From assembly GCA_035626395.1 (NCBI GenBank), contig DASPNR010000007.1:124001-188000 (forward strand): DNA of 64,000 nt, given 5' to 3'. Of the stretch, positions 26,836 through 36,287 are shown piece after piece (position 1 is the first letter of the stretch; every line of letters starts with the position of its first letter). The position numbers were made by a program, and so were the translations under genes. Under the pieces are notes generated by a model. It did not search any database. It was not told where the DNA came from and was given only the letters and a program-made list of their open reading frames with translations. This DNA is from Candidatus Limnocylindrales bacterium (GTDB taxonomy: Bacteria; Desulfobacterota; Binatia; UBA1149; CAITLU01).

Positions 26836-27635
26836 TGGACGAAGCCCCGTACTACTTGCCGCTGGCCGACGAAATCGAGGTGTTCGAGGCCGCGTTCGAG
26901 CAGAAGCTTCCTGTCCTCCTCAAGGGGCCGACCGGCTGCGGCAAGACCCGCTTCGTCGAATACATGGCGTGGAAGCTGTTGCCCGTGACGGCGGCGCGGC
27001 CGTTCTCGCTGATCACGGTGGCATGCAACGAGGATCTGACGGGTAGCGATCTGGTTGGCCGCTACCTGGTGCGCGGCGACGAGACGATCTGGATGGACGG
27101 CCCTCTTACGCAGGCCGTGCGAATGGGCGCGATGTGCTACCTCGACGAGATCGTCGAGGCGCGCAAGGACACGATGGTCCTGATCCATCCGCTGACCGAC
27201 CACCGCCGCATCCTGCCCATCGACAAGCTCGGCCAGATCCTGACGGCCAACCCCGACTTCTCGCTCGTGGTCTCGTACAACCCCGGCTACCAGTCGGTGC
27301 TCAAGGATCTGAAGCCTTCGACGCGCCAGCGCTTCGTCACCCTCGAGTTCACCTACCCGCCTCGCGACAAGGAGGCCGAGATCGTCGCGCACGAAAGCGG
27401 CGTGTCCATGGAGATCGCGATGGACCTGGCGCACCTCGGCGAGCGCGTGCGTGAGCTCAAGTCCGGCGGCCTCGAGGAAGGCGTGTCGGCGCGGCTGCTC
27501 GTCTACGCCGGCCAGCTCATCGCGCAGGGGATGTCCCCGCGGCGCGCATGCGAAGCCACCGCCGTGCGCGCGCTCAGCGACGACCGCCAGACGCAGGCTG
27601 CCATCGCCGAGCTCGTCACCGCGATCTTTCCCTAG
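26835..27635 (+). CDS. MoxR-type AAA+ ATPase, CbbQ/NirQ/NorQ family
   Basis: 266 residues. Walker A GPTGCGKT at 31-38, Walker B-type segment [13 protein letters not shown], sensor [21 protein letters not shown] (centre [14 protein letters not shown]) and the CbbQ_C region at the end. Members work with a VWA protein encoded next door to remodel or activate metal enzymes (nitric oxide reductase, Rubisco, carbon monoxide dehydrogenase and others). The start overlaps the previous stop. The VWA gene follows after 2 bp. The target enzyme is not encoded in the window. Confidence 0.93.
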   Translation: MDEAPYYLPLADEIEVFEAAFEQKLPVLLKGPTGCGKTRFVEYMAWKLLPVTAARPFSLITVACNEDLTGSDLVGRYLVRGDETIWMDGPLTQAVRMGAMCYLDEIVEARKDTMVLIHPLTDHRRILPIDKLGQILTANPDFSLVVSYNPGYQSVLKDLKPSTRQRFVTLEFTYPPRDKEAEIVAHESGVSMEIAMDLAHLGERVRELKSGGLEEGVSARLLVYAGQLIAQGMSPRRACEATAVRALSDDRQTQAAIAELVTAIFP

Positions 27636-27637
27636 CC

Positions 27638-30600
27638 GTGGCCGGCCGGCGCGCCTGGATCGAGAGCCGCCACTTCCACGGCAGCAGCGAGGGCGCCGCC
27701 GCGCTGCAGACGCTCTCCAGCATCGAGCCCGGCCTGCGCGAACGGATCCTGTCGCGCGGCGACGCGATCGCCACGCTGTCGGTGAGCCTGGCGCATACGT
27801 ATGCAATCCAGGCGGCGCGCGCGGCAGCCGCGGGCGCCAAGGCGCACGACGCCTGGGAAGCGCTGCTGCTGCGCCTGCTCGGCGAGCAGGCTGCGCAGCG
27901 CGAGCTCGCGCTCGCATTCTTCCGCATCGATCCGGCGGCGGTTGCCCGCTGGAACGCGGCCGCGCGCGGCGCCTGGCTGGACGCGGCGCTCGACCTGGCC
28001 TCGGCGTCCCGCCGGCTCGCCACAGCGTTCGTCGATGCGACAGCGGCGGCCGTCGCGGCCGACGCGGCCGAGGCCTGGCCGCAGCCGGAGCTCGCGCGCG
28101 CATGGACGTCGCAGGCGCTGTCGCTGCTGACGCGCGGCGGATGGAGAAGCGAGTTCCTCGCCGAAGCGTTTCTGGCTTCCGGCGGCCGCCTGATGCCGCT
28201 GCTCGACGAGGCTGGCGTGCATCCGTGGGCGGCGCTGGTGGCGAGCATCGGAACGCACGGCCGCAGCCCGCGGCCGCCCGATCCACCGCCGTTGCTGGCC
28301 CGCCTGCCGGCGGCCACGCGCACGCAGGTGCTGGCACTGTGTGCAGCCGCGGGCGCCGACAATCCGCGTCGGGCCATGCGCCTGCTGGAGACGCTGCCGG
28401 CAGCGATGTCGAGGCTGCCCGAGCAGGTCGCGCGGCCGCTCCTGGACGCGATCATCCTCGCCGCGACGTGCGAGGATCTGCCCGATGCAGTGCCGCTGCT
28501 GCCCGGCGTGCTGCACGCTTTGACGCCGGGCCAGCTGGCGGTGGTCCTGGAGCTGGCGCGCACGGTGGCGCAGGAAGCGCCGGCGCTGCTGCCCTCGTAT
28601 CTGCGCACGGTCGACCGGGCGATCGAGGCCGGCGGTCAGCAGGGTGTCGAGCTGTGGGTATGGCACGGCCTGGAGCTGGCCCGCACACACGTCGCCGCCG
28701 CGGCCGCGCACTTCCGCCTGGAAAGCCGCACCTCGCACAAGCTGCTCGTGCAGCACACCAGCGCCGTCACGTTCGCCGAAGTCGAAGGAATGCTGCGACG
28801 ATACCTGACGATGATGTCGCGCCGCTCTTTCCAGCTCACCGGTGCGCCCGGCCTGTGGATGCGGCCGCCGCTGGCGGCGCCCGAAGACGTCTCGGTGCGC
28901 CTGCCCGAGCGCATCGACGTCTTCCCGAGCTCCGAAGACAACCAGTGCCTGTACAAGGTGCTGGCCTCGCACATCGCCGGCCGCTTCGAATATGGCACCT
29001 ACGACTTCGACCTCGGCGAGCTCACCTCGCGCGGCTGGACTCCGCCGGGCATCGACGAAGCCGAAGGCGCCGACATCGTCTCGTTCCTCCGCTGTTTCCC
29101 CAATCCGTTGCTGGCCAGCGCGCTCTTCGTGCTCCTCGACGGCATTCGCATCGACGCCTGTCTCGAGCGCGACTTTGCCGGGCTGCGCGCCGACCTGCGC
29201 CGCCTCGGGCGTGCCTACGCCGACGCCGCCGTGCCGGCCGCGCACGACCGGCACGACGAGCGCATGCTCGAGACCCTGTTCCAGATGGGAGTGGCGCGCC
29301 GCGCCGCCGATGAGCTCGAGCCGAGGCTGCGTGCGCAGGCCTCCGTGCTGTCTTCCAGCCTCGAGCTGCTGCGAAGCGAGGCCGCCACCGTCTACGACAG
29401 CGCCGCGCTGACGATCGCGTACTACTCGGGCCTCGCGTTCGCGCAGGCGCGCGCGATCGAGGACGCCGAAGAGGCCGGCATGGTCGAGATGGGCGGCGCC
29501 ACCGTCGTCGATCCGTTCGAGCACCTCGACGACGCGCAGCGCGCCGACAACACGGCGCCCTGGAGACCCGATCCGGCGCGAGCCGAGCCGACCGACCGGG
29601 CAGCCGGCCACGTGCGCCTGCAGCTCTCGGACGACGAAGGCGCGCCGCCATCGGCCGGCCGCCCGTTGTCCCTCGAAGAGCTGCGCTCGCTGCTGGAGCG
29701 CGGCGGCGACCTCAAGATCACCGAAGCGCACGGCCGCATCGAAGAGGGCCTCGGTCTCTACATCACCGACCTGCTCGGCAAGCTGCCTGCCGAGCAGCTG
29801 CGCGAGCTGCGCGAGAAGATCGCCGCCGGCGACGCCGACGCGGTGCGCGCATGGCTGTCGCGGCAGGCCAGCGGCACCCATCTCTATTACGACGAGTGGG
29901 ACTACGGCATCGGCGACTACCGGCGGCGCTGGTGCCGTCTGGTCGAGGTCGAGGGCGAGGAGGATGCAGGCGAGTTCTTCGCCGCCGCCCTCGAACGCTC
30001 GGGCGAGCTGGTCCAGCAGATCAAGCGCGACATGCAGCTCATCCGTCCCGAGCAGCTGCGGCGCGTGCCGCGGATGGAGCATGGCGAGGAGTTCGATCTG
30101 AACGCGCTGGTCGAGGCGCACGCCGACCGCCGCACGCGCCGCACGCCGAGCGATCGCCTGTACGTTGCACGCAAGCCCGAAGAGCGCGACGTCGCCACGC
30201 TGTTCCTGCTCGACATGAGCGCTTCCACCGACGAGCCGCTCCCCGGCTCCGCCGGTGACGGCGAGATCCGGCGCGTCATCGACCTGACCAAGGACACGCT
30301 GGTGGTGCTCGCGCAGGTGCTCGACGAGATCGGCGACAGCTATGCCATCTACGGCTTTTCCGGCCACGGCCGCGACAACGTCGAGGTCTACCACGTCAAG
30401 TCCTTCGGCGAGCGCCTCAGCGACAAGGTGCGAAGCCGGCTCGGCGGCATCCAGCCCAAGCGTTCGACGCGAATGGGCGCGGCGCTGCGCCATGCGGGCG
30501 AGAAGCTGGCCCGCACCACCGCACGCGCGCGCCATCTGATCCTGCTCAGCGACGGGTTTCCGCAGGATTTCGATTACGGCGAGGACCGCCGATCCAACGT

Positions 30601-30799
30601 CTACGGCATCCGCGACACGATGCAGGCGCTCAAGGAGCTGGAGAAGCGCGGCATGCAGACCTTCTGCATCACCGTCGATCCTGCCGGGCACGACTACCTC
30701 GGCGAGATGTGCCCGACCGCGCGCTACGCCGTCATCGAGGACATTCGCGAGCTGCCGCGCGAGCTGGTGCGCATCTACCGCAAGATCACGCGCGCGTGA
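27638..30799 (+). CDS. VWA-domain protein of the CbbO/NorD type
   Basis: 1053 residues from GTG 27638. The N-terminal 600 residues are mainly alpha-helical and alanine-rich. A central acidic stretch follows, and a von Willebrand A domain begins at about 850, with the MIDAS motif DMSAS (Asp 859) and a later LLSDGFPQDFDYG segment. The domain order and the adjacent AAA+ gene identify the CbbO/NorD family, though this is longer than the usual 600-780 residues. The VWA domain recruits the target while the AAA+ ring provides the power stroke. No Rubisco or nitric oxide reductase genes are nearby, so the target is unknown. Confidence 0.87.
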   Translation: MAGRRAWIESRHFHGSSEGAAALQTLSSIEPGLRERILSRGDAIATLSVSLAHTYAIQAARAAAAGAKAHDAWEALLLRLLGEQAAQRELALAFFRIDPAAVARWNAAARGAWLDAALDLASASRRLATAFVDATAAAVAADAAEAWPQPELARAWTSQALSLLTRGGWRSEFLAEAFLASGGRLMPLLDEAGVHPWAALVASIGTHGRSPRPPDPPPLLARLPAATRTQVLALCAAAGADNPRRAMRLLETLPAAMSRLPEQVARPLLDAIILAATCEDLPDAVPLLPGVLHALTPGQLAVVLELARTVAQEAPALLPSYLRTVDRAIEAGGQQGVELWVWHGLELARTHVAAAAAHFRLESRTSHKLLVQHTSAVTFAEVEGMLRRYLTMMSRRSFQLTGAPGLWMRPPLAAPEDVSVRLPERIDVFPSSEDNQCLYKVLASHIAGRFEYGTYDFDLGELTSRGWTPPGIDEAEGADIVSFLRCFPNPLLASALFVLLDGIRIDACLERDFAGLRADLRRLGRAYADAAVPAAHDRHDERMLETLFQMGVARRAADELEPRLRAQASVLSSSLELLRSEAATVYDSAALTIAYYSGLAFAQARAIEDAEEAGMVEMGGATVVDPFEHLDDAQRADNTAPWRPDPARAEPTDRAAGHVRLQLSDDEGAPPSAGRPLSLEELRSLLERGGDLKITEAHGRIEEGLGLYITDLLGKLPAEQLRELREKIAAGDADAVRAWLSRQASGTHLYYDEWDYGIGDYRRRWCRLVEVEGEEDAGEFFAAALERSGELVQQIKRDMQLIRPEQLRRVPRMEHGEEFDLNALVEAHADRRTRRTPSDRLYVARKPEERDVATLFLLDMSASTDEPLPGSAGDGEIRRVIDLTKDTLVVLAQVLDEIGDSYAIYGFSGHGRDNVEVYHVKSFGERLSDKVRSRLGGIQPKRSTRMGAALRHAGEKLARTTARARHLILLSDGFPQDFDYGEDRRSNVYGIRDTMQALKELEKRGMQTFCITVDPAGHDYLGEMCPTARYAVIEDIRELPRELVRIYRKITRA

Positions 30800-30849
30800 C
30801 CGGCGCGCTCCTCCACATCGCCGTGACGCCCGCCGCCACCGCCATGCAA

Positions 30850-31578
30850 TCAGCGGCTCTGCGTCACGCCGATGCGGGGACACCACTCCCGCAGCGTACA
30901 GGTGCTGCACAGCGGCGAGGTGGGCTTGCAGACGGTCTGTCCGAAGCTGACCAGCAGGTCGTTGTACTGGAGCCAGTAACGCGGCGGCAGCTTCTCGCGC
31001 AGCGCCATCTCGGTCTTGTCCGGCGTCTTGGTTTTGACGTAGCCGAGGCGGTTGGAAATGCGGTGGACGTGCGTGTCGACGCAGATGGCCGGCTTCTCGT
31101 AGCCCGCGCCCACGACGAGATTGGCGGTCTTGCGGCCGACGCCCTTGAAGGTGAGCAGCGTATCGATGTCGTCGGGCACGCGGCCGCCGAATTCCTCGAC
31201 GATCCGCCGCGCCATCTCGACCAGGCGCGGCGCCTTGGTGCGGTAGAAGCCCACCGGGTAGATCGCCTTGGCGATCACGTCGGGATCGGCGGCCGCCAGA
31301 GCCCCGACGTCGGGCGCGATCGCGAACAGCCGCTCGGCCGCCTTGGCGGTGGTCGCGTCCTGCGTGCGCAGGCTCAGGATGCACGAGGCCAGCACGCGGT
31401 AGGGCTCACGCGTCGTCTCGGCGATCAGCGTGACGATGGGCGCCTGGGACACACGATAGGCGGCGCGCAGGCGCCGCACGACCTGAGGCAGCACTTCGTT
31501 GGTAACGGCCGCCGGTCGGTGGCGGCTGGAGCGGTTGGCGCGAGCAGCGATGCGCCGGCGTGGTGGGGAGACGGGCAT
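30850..31578 (-). CDS. nth: Endonuclease III
   Basis: 242 residues from ATG 31578. DNA glycosylase/AP lyase of base excision repair that removes oxidised pyrimidines. Helix-hairpin-helix TFKGVGRKTANLV contains the catalytic lysine, and the catalytic aspartate is in CVDTHVHRI. The four cluster cysteines at the C-terminus keep the Cx6Cx2Cx5C spacing (CKPTSPLCSTCTLREWC). The first 25 residues are basic and not conserved, so the true start may be later. It is divergent from the Gfo/Idh gene and convergent with the VWA gene. Confidence 0.95.
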   Translation of the reverse strand: MPVSPPRRRIAARANRSSRHRPAAVTNEVLPQVVRRLRAAYRVSQAPIVTLIAETTREPYRVLASCILSLRTQDATTAKAAERLFAIAPDVGALAAADPDVIAKAIYPVGFYRTKAPRLVEMARRIVEEFGGRVPDDIDTLLTFKGVGRKTANLVVGAGYEKPAICVDTHVHRISNRLGYVKTKTPDKTEMALREKLPPRYWLQYNDLLVSFGQTVCKPTSPLCSTCTLREWCPRIGVTQSR

Positions 31579-31664
31579 GCGCTGCTCGATAGGGAGCGCC
31601 GCCAGTGGATGCAAAATCGGCCGCCGGGCTTTGCGAGCACGCCTCTGCCGACTAAGCTTCGAGC

Positions 31665-32663
31665 ATGACGATGACGAAGCTGCGAGTAGGGATCGTCGGC
31701 GTCGGCCGCCACGGGAGCCGTTACGCGCGCCATGCCGCCAGCGACGTCGACGGAATCCAGCTGGTGGCGGTTTCGCGCCGCGATCGAATCGAAGGCGAGA
31801 AGATCGCGCGCGAGCTGGGATGCGATTTCGTTGCCTCCGCATCGGAGCTCGTGCGGCGCGACGACATCGACACCGTCATCTTCGTCACCGTCCCCAGCCT
31901 GCTGCCGGATCTGGTGGAGGCGGCGGTGGGGGCCGGCAAGCGTCTTCTCATCGAGAAGCCCGTCGCAGCGAACCTCACCGACGGTCGCCGCATCCGCGCC
32001 GCGATCGCACGGCGGCCCACGTACTGCTTGGCAGGCCACACGCTGCGTCTGAATGCCGCGGTGGCGGCCGTGCGAGCCGCGCTGCCGGCGCTGGGTCGCA
32101 TCGATTCGTGGCTGTTCAGCCAGCGATTTCCGCCACAGCTGTCGATCCCCTGGCTCGACGACGCCGCACGCTCGGGCGGCGGCAACGTCCTTCACACCGG
32201 CGTCCACTGCTTCGATCTGCTGCAGTGGCTGTCGGGACATCGAGTCGAAAGCGTGTGCGCGGCGGCACGCCGCATCCACACGCGCGGCACCGAAGACAGC
32301 TTCGTCGCGTCGATGACGCTGGAGGGCACGAGCGCGCTCGCGCAGGTCACGTGCTCGCGCTCGACCAACAGTCGCAACGGCCTGATCGAGGTCAGCGGCG
32401 AACACGGGCAGATCGTCGTCGATCACGTGCTCGGGACCGGCTACCGCATCGGCCCCGCCGGCCGCGAGGAGCTTGCGCTGGAGCCGCCGCGCATGACCGT
32501 CCGCGCCATTCTGGAGCAGCTCGTCCGCGATGTCCGCTCCGGCTCCGCACCGTGGATTCCGTACGACGACGGGCTGTCGGCCGTCGCGGTGGCGCAGGCA
32601 TGCTACCGCTCCATCGCGTCGCACTCGTTCGAGAGTGTGCCGTCGGTGACGGGCGCAGAATGA
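31665..32663 (+). CDS. Gfo/Idh/MocA family oxidoreductase
   Basis: 332 residues. N-terminal Rossmann domain with GIVGVGRHGSRYARH binding NAD(P), the EKPVAANL motif with the catalytic lysine (LLIEKPVA), and a C-terminal domain with GGNVLHTGVHCFDLLQWL (centre TGVHCFDLL) giving the conserved histidine. Members oxidise or reduce sugars and cyclitols. The substrate cannot be told, as the neighbours are a repair enzyme and phosphoesterase genes. The divergent nth start lies 86 bp upstream. Confidence 0.92.
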   Translation: MTMTKLRVGIVGVGRHGSRYARHAASDVDGIQLVAVSRRDRIEGEKIARELGCDFVASASELVRRDDIDTVIFVTVPSLLPDLVEAAVGAGKRLLIEKPVAANLTDGRRIRAAIARRPTYCLAGHTLRLNAAVAAVRAALPALGRIDSWLFSQRFPPQLSIPWLDDAARSGGGNVLHTGVHCFDLLQWLSGHRVESVCAAARRIHTRGTEDSFVASMTLEGTSALAQVTCSRSTNSRNGLIEVSGEHGQIVVDHVLGTGYRIGPAGREELALEPPRMTVRAILEQLVRDVRSGSAPWIPYDDGLSAVAVAQACYRSIASHSFESVPSVTGAE

Positions 32664-32778
32664 CGAAACGCGTCGCAGATGCCGCGACTGTGAAAAATGC
32701 CCACTTGCCGCTGCAAATGTTGCGCGGCCAGCCCGTCGAATGGGTTATGAAAATGTGCCGTACGGGGTGGCGAATTAG

Positions 32779-32800
32779 CTCGTTGTCTTCTGGCAACGAG
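32779..32800 (+). promoter_or_regulatory. Hairpin in the leader of the DHH-Nudix genes
   Basis: CTCGTTG and CAACGAG form a perfect 7 bp stem with an 8-base loop, ending 18 bp before the ATG at 32819. The leader from about 32690 is richer in A and T than its surroundings. No known riboswitch was recognised. The hairpin could regulate translation. Confidence 0.4.
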
Positions 32801-32818
32801 ACGGTAGAGTTGTGACTT

Positions 32819-33793
32819 ATGCCTGCTGGACGTCGCGTAACAGTTGTCAGTCATGGACCCAATTGCCTGGACGGGCTCACCTGCGCGGTGGTCGCCGCGC
32901 GCTACTTCGCCGGCCGCCCCTACCAGGCGATCTTCGCGAGCAATCGCCAGATCGACGAAACCCTCCAAGGGTACTCGCCCGAACGCCCGGACAATGAGGA
33001 GCTCTGGATCACCGACATCTCCTGGCGCTCCGAGGACACGACCAGCCATCTGAACGCGCTGGTCGAGCGCGGGCTCGAGCTGTACTGGGTCGATCATCAC
33101 AAAACCGCGCTCGAGGCCCGCAACAAGGGCGGCCTTCGCGCGAACTTCACCGATCATGTGCTCGACATGAAGTATGCGGCCAGCCGCCTGCTCTACGAGT
33201 ACTTGTGCCGCCGCGCCGCCGAGCGCGGCGAGTCCAAGCCCGGCCTGCTCGCGCTGCGCAATCTCGTTCTGGCGGCCGACGACATCGACCGCTGGGTCCT
33301 GCAGATCGAAGGGTCGCGCGAGCTGGCGCTGACGGTTCGGGCCATGGAGCAGGCCGACGCCTTCAAGGCGCTGCTCTCGATGGATTCGAACCTCACCTAC
33401 GGTCCCGAGCTGCGGCGTGCGCGGGATCGCGTCGAGCGCGACCTCGAAGCGACCATGCGACTTGCCGACGGAACCCGCCGCGTACGCGAAGTGCCGGGAC
33501 GGGATCTGACCGTCGTCGCTGCCGAATGCGACGGCTATCCCGGCGAGATCGCCGACCGCTGGCGCGGGCGCTTCCGCCGCGCGGTCTTCGCGCTTTACGA
33601 CCGGAGGGGTGGCGGTATAAGCTTCCGCCGCACTCCGGATTGTCCCATCGATCTTTCGCGCTTGGCGGCGAATTTCGGCGGCGGCGGCCACGAGGCCGCT
33701 TCCGGCTGCGAGATGGATGTTCCTGGTCCGGGGCGTGCTGATTGTCTGGCCGACATGGCGGCCGATGCCCTGAACCGGGAAGTCGACTTGTGA
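32819..33793 (+). CDS. DHH/DHHA1 phosphoesterase
   Basis: 324 residues. DHH-type domain with HGPNCLDGLTCAV near the start (the usual Asp is in LDG), an Asp in WITDISW and the signature VDHHKTA. The C-terminal DHHA1 domain ends with the NFGGGGHEAASG glycine-rich loop. The family includes oligoribonucleases, pAp phosphatases and cyclic dinucleotide phosphodiesterases. Nothing visible separates these. The stop overlaps the start of the Nudix gene by 4 bp (GTGA), so the two are translated together. Confidence 0.92.
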   Translation: MPAGRRVTVVSHGPNCLDGLTCAVVAARYFAGRPYQAIFASNRQIDETLQGYSPERPDNEELWITDISWRSEDTTSHLNALVERGLELYWVDHHKTALEARNKGGLRANFTDHVLDMKYAASRLLYEYLCRRAAERGESKPGLLALRNLVLAADDIDRWVLQIEGSRELALTVRAMEQADAFKALLSMDSNLTYGPELRRARDRVERDLEATMRLADGTRRVREVPGRDLTVVAAECDGYPGEIADRWRGRFRRAVFALYDRRGGGISFRRTPDCPIDLSRLAANFGGGGHEAASGCEMDVPGPGRADCLADMAADALNREVDL

Positions 33794-34335
33794 GCCAACT
33801 CGAGACTCTTTCCGCCAAATACGGACCGCCCAAGAACATCATCTGCCCTCTGCCCACGTTGCACTTTCCGCCGGTGCGGGAGCGCAACGAGGGCGAGGTG
33901 TGCATGTGCATCCTTCGGCCCAACGGCCGATTCCTCCTTCAGACCAAGCAGAGCTATCCGGGTCAGGTGATGCGGCTGCCCTCGGGCGGCATCCAGCGCG
34001 GCGAGAACGTCGACGATGCGCTGCTGCGCGAGATCTGGGAGGAGACCAACCTCACCGTCCACGTCGAGCGCTTCCTTGCGCGCATCTGCTATGAATCAGG
34101 CGGCATGCGCGCGCGCTTCTGCACCTACATGTTCATGGTCCGCGAGATCGCCGGCGAGCTGCGCAGCAACGACCCCGACGAGAAGATCACCGACTGGAGG
34201 GAGGCGCTCCCGCAGGAGCTGCCCGGCTACGCCGACGCGCTGCGCCGCATGCAGCCGTCGTGGAAGAGCTGGGGGATCTTCCGTGCTGCCGCCCTCGACA
34301 CGCTCTTCCAACACTGTGGCGACCTGAAGGCCTGA
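33790..34335 (+). CDS. Nudix hydrolase
   Basis: 181 residues from GTG 33790. The Nudix box G-x5-E-x7-REUxEEx(G) is present from GGIQRGE to REIWEETNL, with Asn in place of the last conserved Gly. Members cleave nucleoside diphosphates linked to another moiety and need magnesium. The 4 bp overlap with the DHH gene suggests a shared nucleotide-degrading role. The SLC13 gene starts 4 bp after its stop. Confidence 0.92.
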   Translation: MSQLETLSAKYGPPKNIICPLPTLHFPPVRERNEGEVCMCILRPNGRFLLQTKQSYPGQVMRLPSGGIQRGENVDDALLREIWEETNLTVHVERFLARICYESGGMRARFCTYMFMVREIAGELRSNDPDEKITDWREALPQELPGYADALRRMQPSWKSWGIFRAAALDTLFQHCGDLKA

Positions 34336-34339
34336 CCTG

Positions 34340-35836
34340 GTGGTCGCCCGCCTGGGACTGCTGGCCGGCCCGGTGGCCTTTCTCGTCCTGGGGCTGATGC
34401 CCGCACCGCAGGGTCTGCCGCCGGCAGGCCAGTGGGCCGCCGCCACGGGCGTGCTCATGGCCATCTGGTGGCTGACGGAAGCGCTGCCGCCGGCCGTCAC
34501 CGCCATGGCTCCGGTCGTGCTGCTGCCGCTGACCGGCGCGATGCAGGCCGACGACATCACTCGCCCCTACGCCAGCGAGACGAACTTCCTGTTCCTGGGC
34601 GGCCTCATCATCGCAACCGCGGTGGAGCGATGGGAGCTGCACCGGCGGATGGCGCTGTGGATCATCGATTCGTTCGGCACCTCGCCGGCCGGCATCGTGC
34701 TCGGATTCATGGTCGCCACCGCCTCGATCTCGGCATGGATCTCCAACGCCGCGACCACGATGATGATGCTGCCCATCGCAACGGCGGTCGTGGCGCAGCT
34801 GGCGCGGGTGGCGCCGAGCCTGGAACGCGAGCTGGCTCCGCCGCTGCTCCTGGCGGTCGCTCACGCCGCCACGATCGGAGGGCTGGCCACGATCGTGGGC
34901 ACGCCGCCCAACGCGATTTTCGTCGGTTCGGTGGCCAGGATCTTTCCGGAAGCTCCTCCCATCGGTTTCCTGCAGTGGATGCTGGTGGGCACGCCGGTGA
35001 CGCTGCTGCTGGTGCCGGTGACGTGGCTTTACCTGGTACGGGTCGCTTCGCCCCTGGCAAAACGCACCGTCGTCATCGACCGCACCGTGGTGCGCGAACA
35101 ACGCTCCGCCCTCGGCCCGATGAACGCGGCCGAGCGCCGGGTCCTGGCGGTCTTCGCGGCGACGGCGTTTCTGTGGATGTTTCGCAGCCCCATCGATATC
35201 GGCGCGTTCGCCGTCCCGGGCTGGTCGCAGTTGCTGCCGGCGCCGTCGCGCATCGGCGACTCCACCGTCGCCATCGCGATGGCGCTGGTGCTCTTCCTGA
35301 TTCCGTCTGGAAAGAAAGGGCAGCGCCTGATGGACTGGCCCTCGGCCGTCAAGCTGCCCTGGGGCGTGCTGCTGCTTCTCGGCGGTGGCTTCGCGCTGGC
35401 GGATGCGACACGCGCCACCGGCTTGGCGCAGTGGATCGGGGGCAACCTCGGCGGAATGGAGCAGGTCAGCGCTCTGACGAAGGTGCTGCTGGTATCTCTG
35501 TCGATCACGTTCCTGACCGAGGTGATGACCAACACCGCCCTTGTCAGCATCATGATGCCGATCATGGCTGCCAGCGCGGCAGCGGCCGGCACCGACCCGA
35601 TCCTGCTGATGCTGCCGTGCACGCTGGCCGCCTCGCTCGGCTTCATGCTTCCTTCGGGAACGGCGCCCAACGCGATCGTCTTCTCCACGGGGCACCTCAG
35701 CGTCGGCTATATGGCGCGCGTCGGTTTCGCCCTCAACGTCATTTCGGTCATCGTCGTCACGGCCGTGACGTTCCTGATCGCGCGCCCGGTCTTCTCGATC
35801 TCGCTGGACGGGCCGCCGCCGTGGTCGTTACACTGA
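34340..35836 (+). CDS. SLC13/DASS family sodium-coupled anion transporter
   Basis: 498 residues, start GTG 34340. About 11-12 membrane helices. The two family signature loops are ISNAATTMMMLP and TNTALVSIMMP, equivalent to the SNT motifs that bind sodium and the carboxylate, each with a small deviation (SNA and TNT). TIVGTPPNAIF and SGTAPNAI complete the two substrate-binding repeats. Substrates in the family are di- and tricarboxylates or sulfate. The start is 4 bp after the Nudix stop, so it may share that transcript. Confidence 0.92.
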   Translation: MVARLGLLAGPVAFLVLGLMPAPQGLPPAGQWAAATGVLMAIWWLTEALPPAVTAMAPVVLLPLTGAMQADDITRPYASETNFLFLGGLIIATAVERWELHRRMALWIIDSFGTSPAGIVLGFMVATASISAWISNAATTMMMLPIATAVVAQLARVAPSLERELAPPLLLAVAHAATIGGLATIVGTPPNAIFVGSVARIFPEAPPIGFLQWMLVGTPVTLLLVPVTWLYLVRVASPLAKRTVVIDRTVVREQRSALGPMNAAERRVLAVFAATAFLWMFRSPIDIGAFAVPGWSQLLPAPSRIGDSTVAIAMALVLFLIPSGKKGQRLMDWPSAVKLPWGVLLLLGGGFALADATRATGLAQWIGGNLGGMEQVSALTKVLLVSLSITFLTEVMTNTALVSIMMPIMAASAAAAGTDPILLMLPCTLAASLGFMLPSGTAPNAIVFSTGHLSVGYMARVGFALNVISVIVVTAVTFLIARPVFSISLDGPPPWSLH

Positions 35837-35842
35837 CGCCGC

Positions 35843-36271
35843 ATGCGAGCCACCTGCACGCACATCGCGCTGCACTGCCGCGACATCGAGGCCTCGGTCG
35901 CATTCTACATGCGCCACGTCGGCCTCCACGAGGTGCACCGCCGCTGCGACAGCGACATGACGGTGGTGTGGCTCGGCGAGCACGATCGGCGCGATCCTTT
36001 CGTCATCGTCCTGCTCGGCACCGAGCACGGCGACTCGGCGGAGCCGCCGCCGGTGGCACATCTCGGCTACGCCGTGGCTGCTCGCGAGGATGTCGATCGC
36101 ATCGCCCGTGACGCCACCGACCAGGGGCTGGCGGTGGTAGGCCCCGTCTACGCAGGCGCCATCGTCGGCTACTTCTGCATGATCCGGGATCCGGACGGCA
36201 ACTGGGTCGAGTTCTCGTTCGGCCAGTCGCTCGGGCAGGAGCTCGAGAAGGGCTCCCAAGAGCACGGGTGA
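35843..36271 (+). CDS. VOC/glyoxalase-fold protein
   Basis: 142 residues. VOC fold with THIALHCRDIEASVAFYM at the start, HLGYAV in the middle (a metal-ligand type histidine) and the closing MIRDPDGNWVEF, where the Glu is a usual metal ligand. Members are glyoxalase I, dioxygenases and resistance proteins. The exact activity cannot be told. It lies 6 bp after the transporter gene and so probably belongs to the same transcript. Confidence 0.9.
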   Translation: MRATCTHIALHCRDIEASVAFYMRHVGLHEVHRRCDSDMTVVWLGEHDRRDPFVIVLLGTEHGDSAEPPPVAHLGYAVAAREDVDRIARDATDQGLAVVGPVYAGAIVGYFCMIRDPDGNWVEFSFGQSLGQELEKGSQEHG

Positions 36272-36287
36272 TTCGCCGGACTCGCCC

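Noticed and set aside
26835-30799. AAA+/VWA pair as a Rubisco activase system
   Set aside because: No Rubisco genes in the window; the same pair serves several unrelated enzymes.
27632-31384. Open frame of 1250 codons on the minus strand
   Set aside because: Antisense of the VWA gene; composition is typical of a shadow frame in GC-rich DNA and shows no domain.
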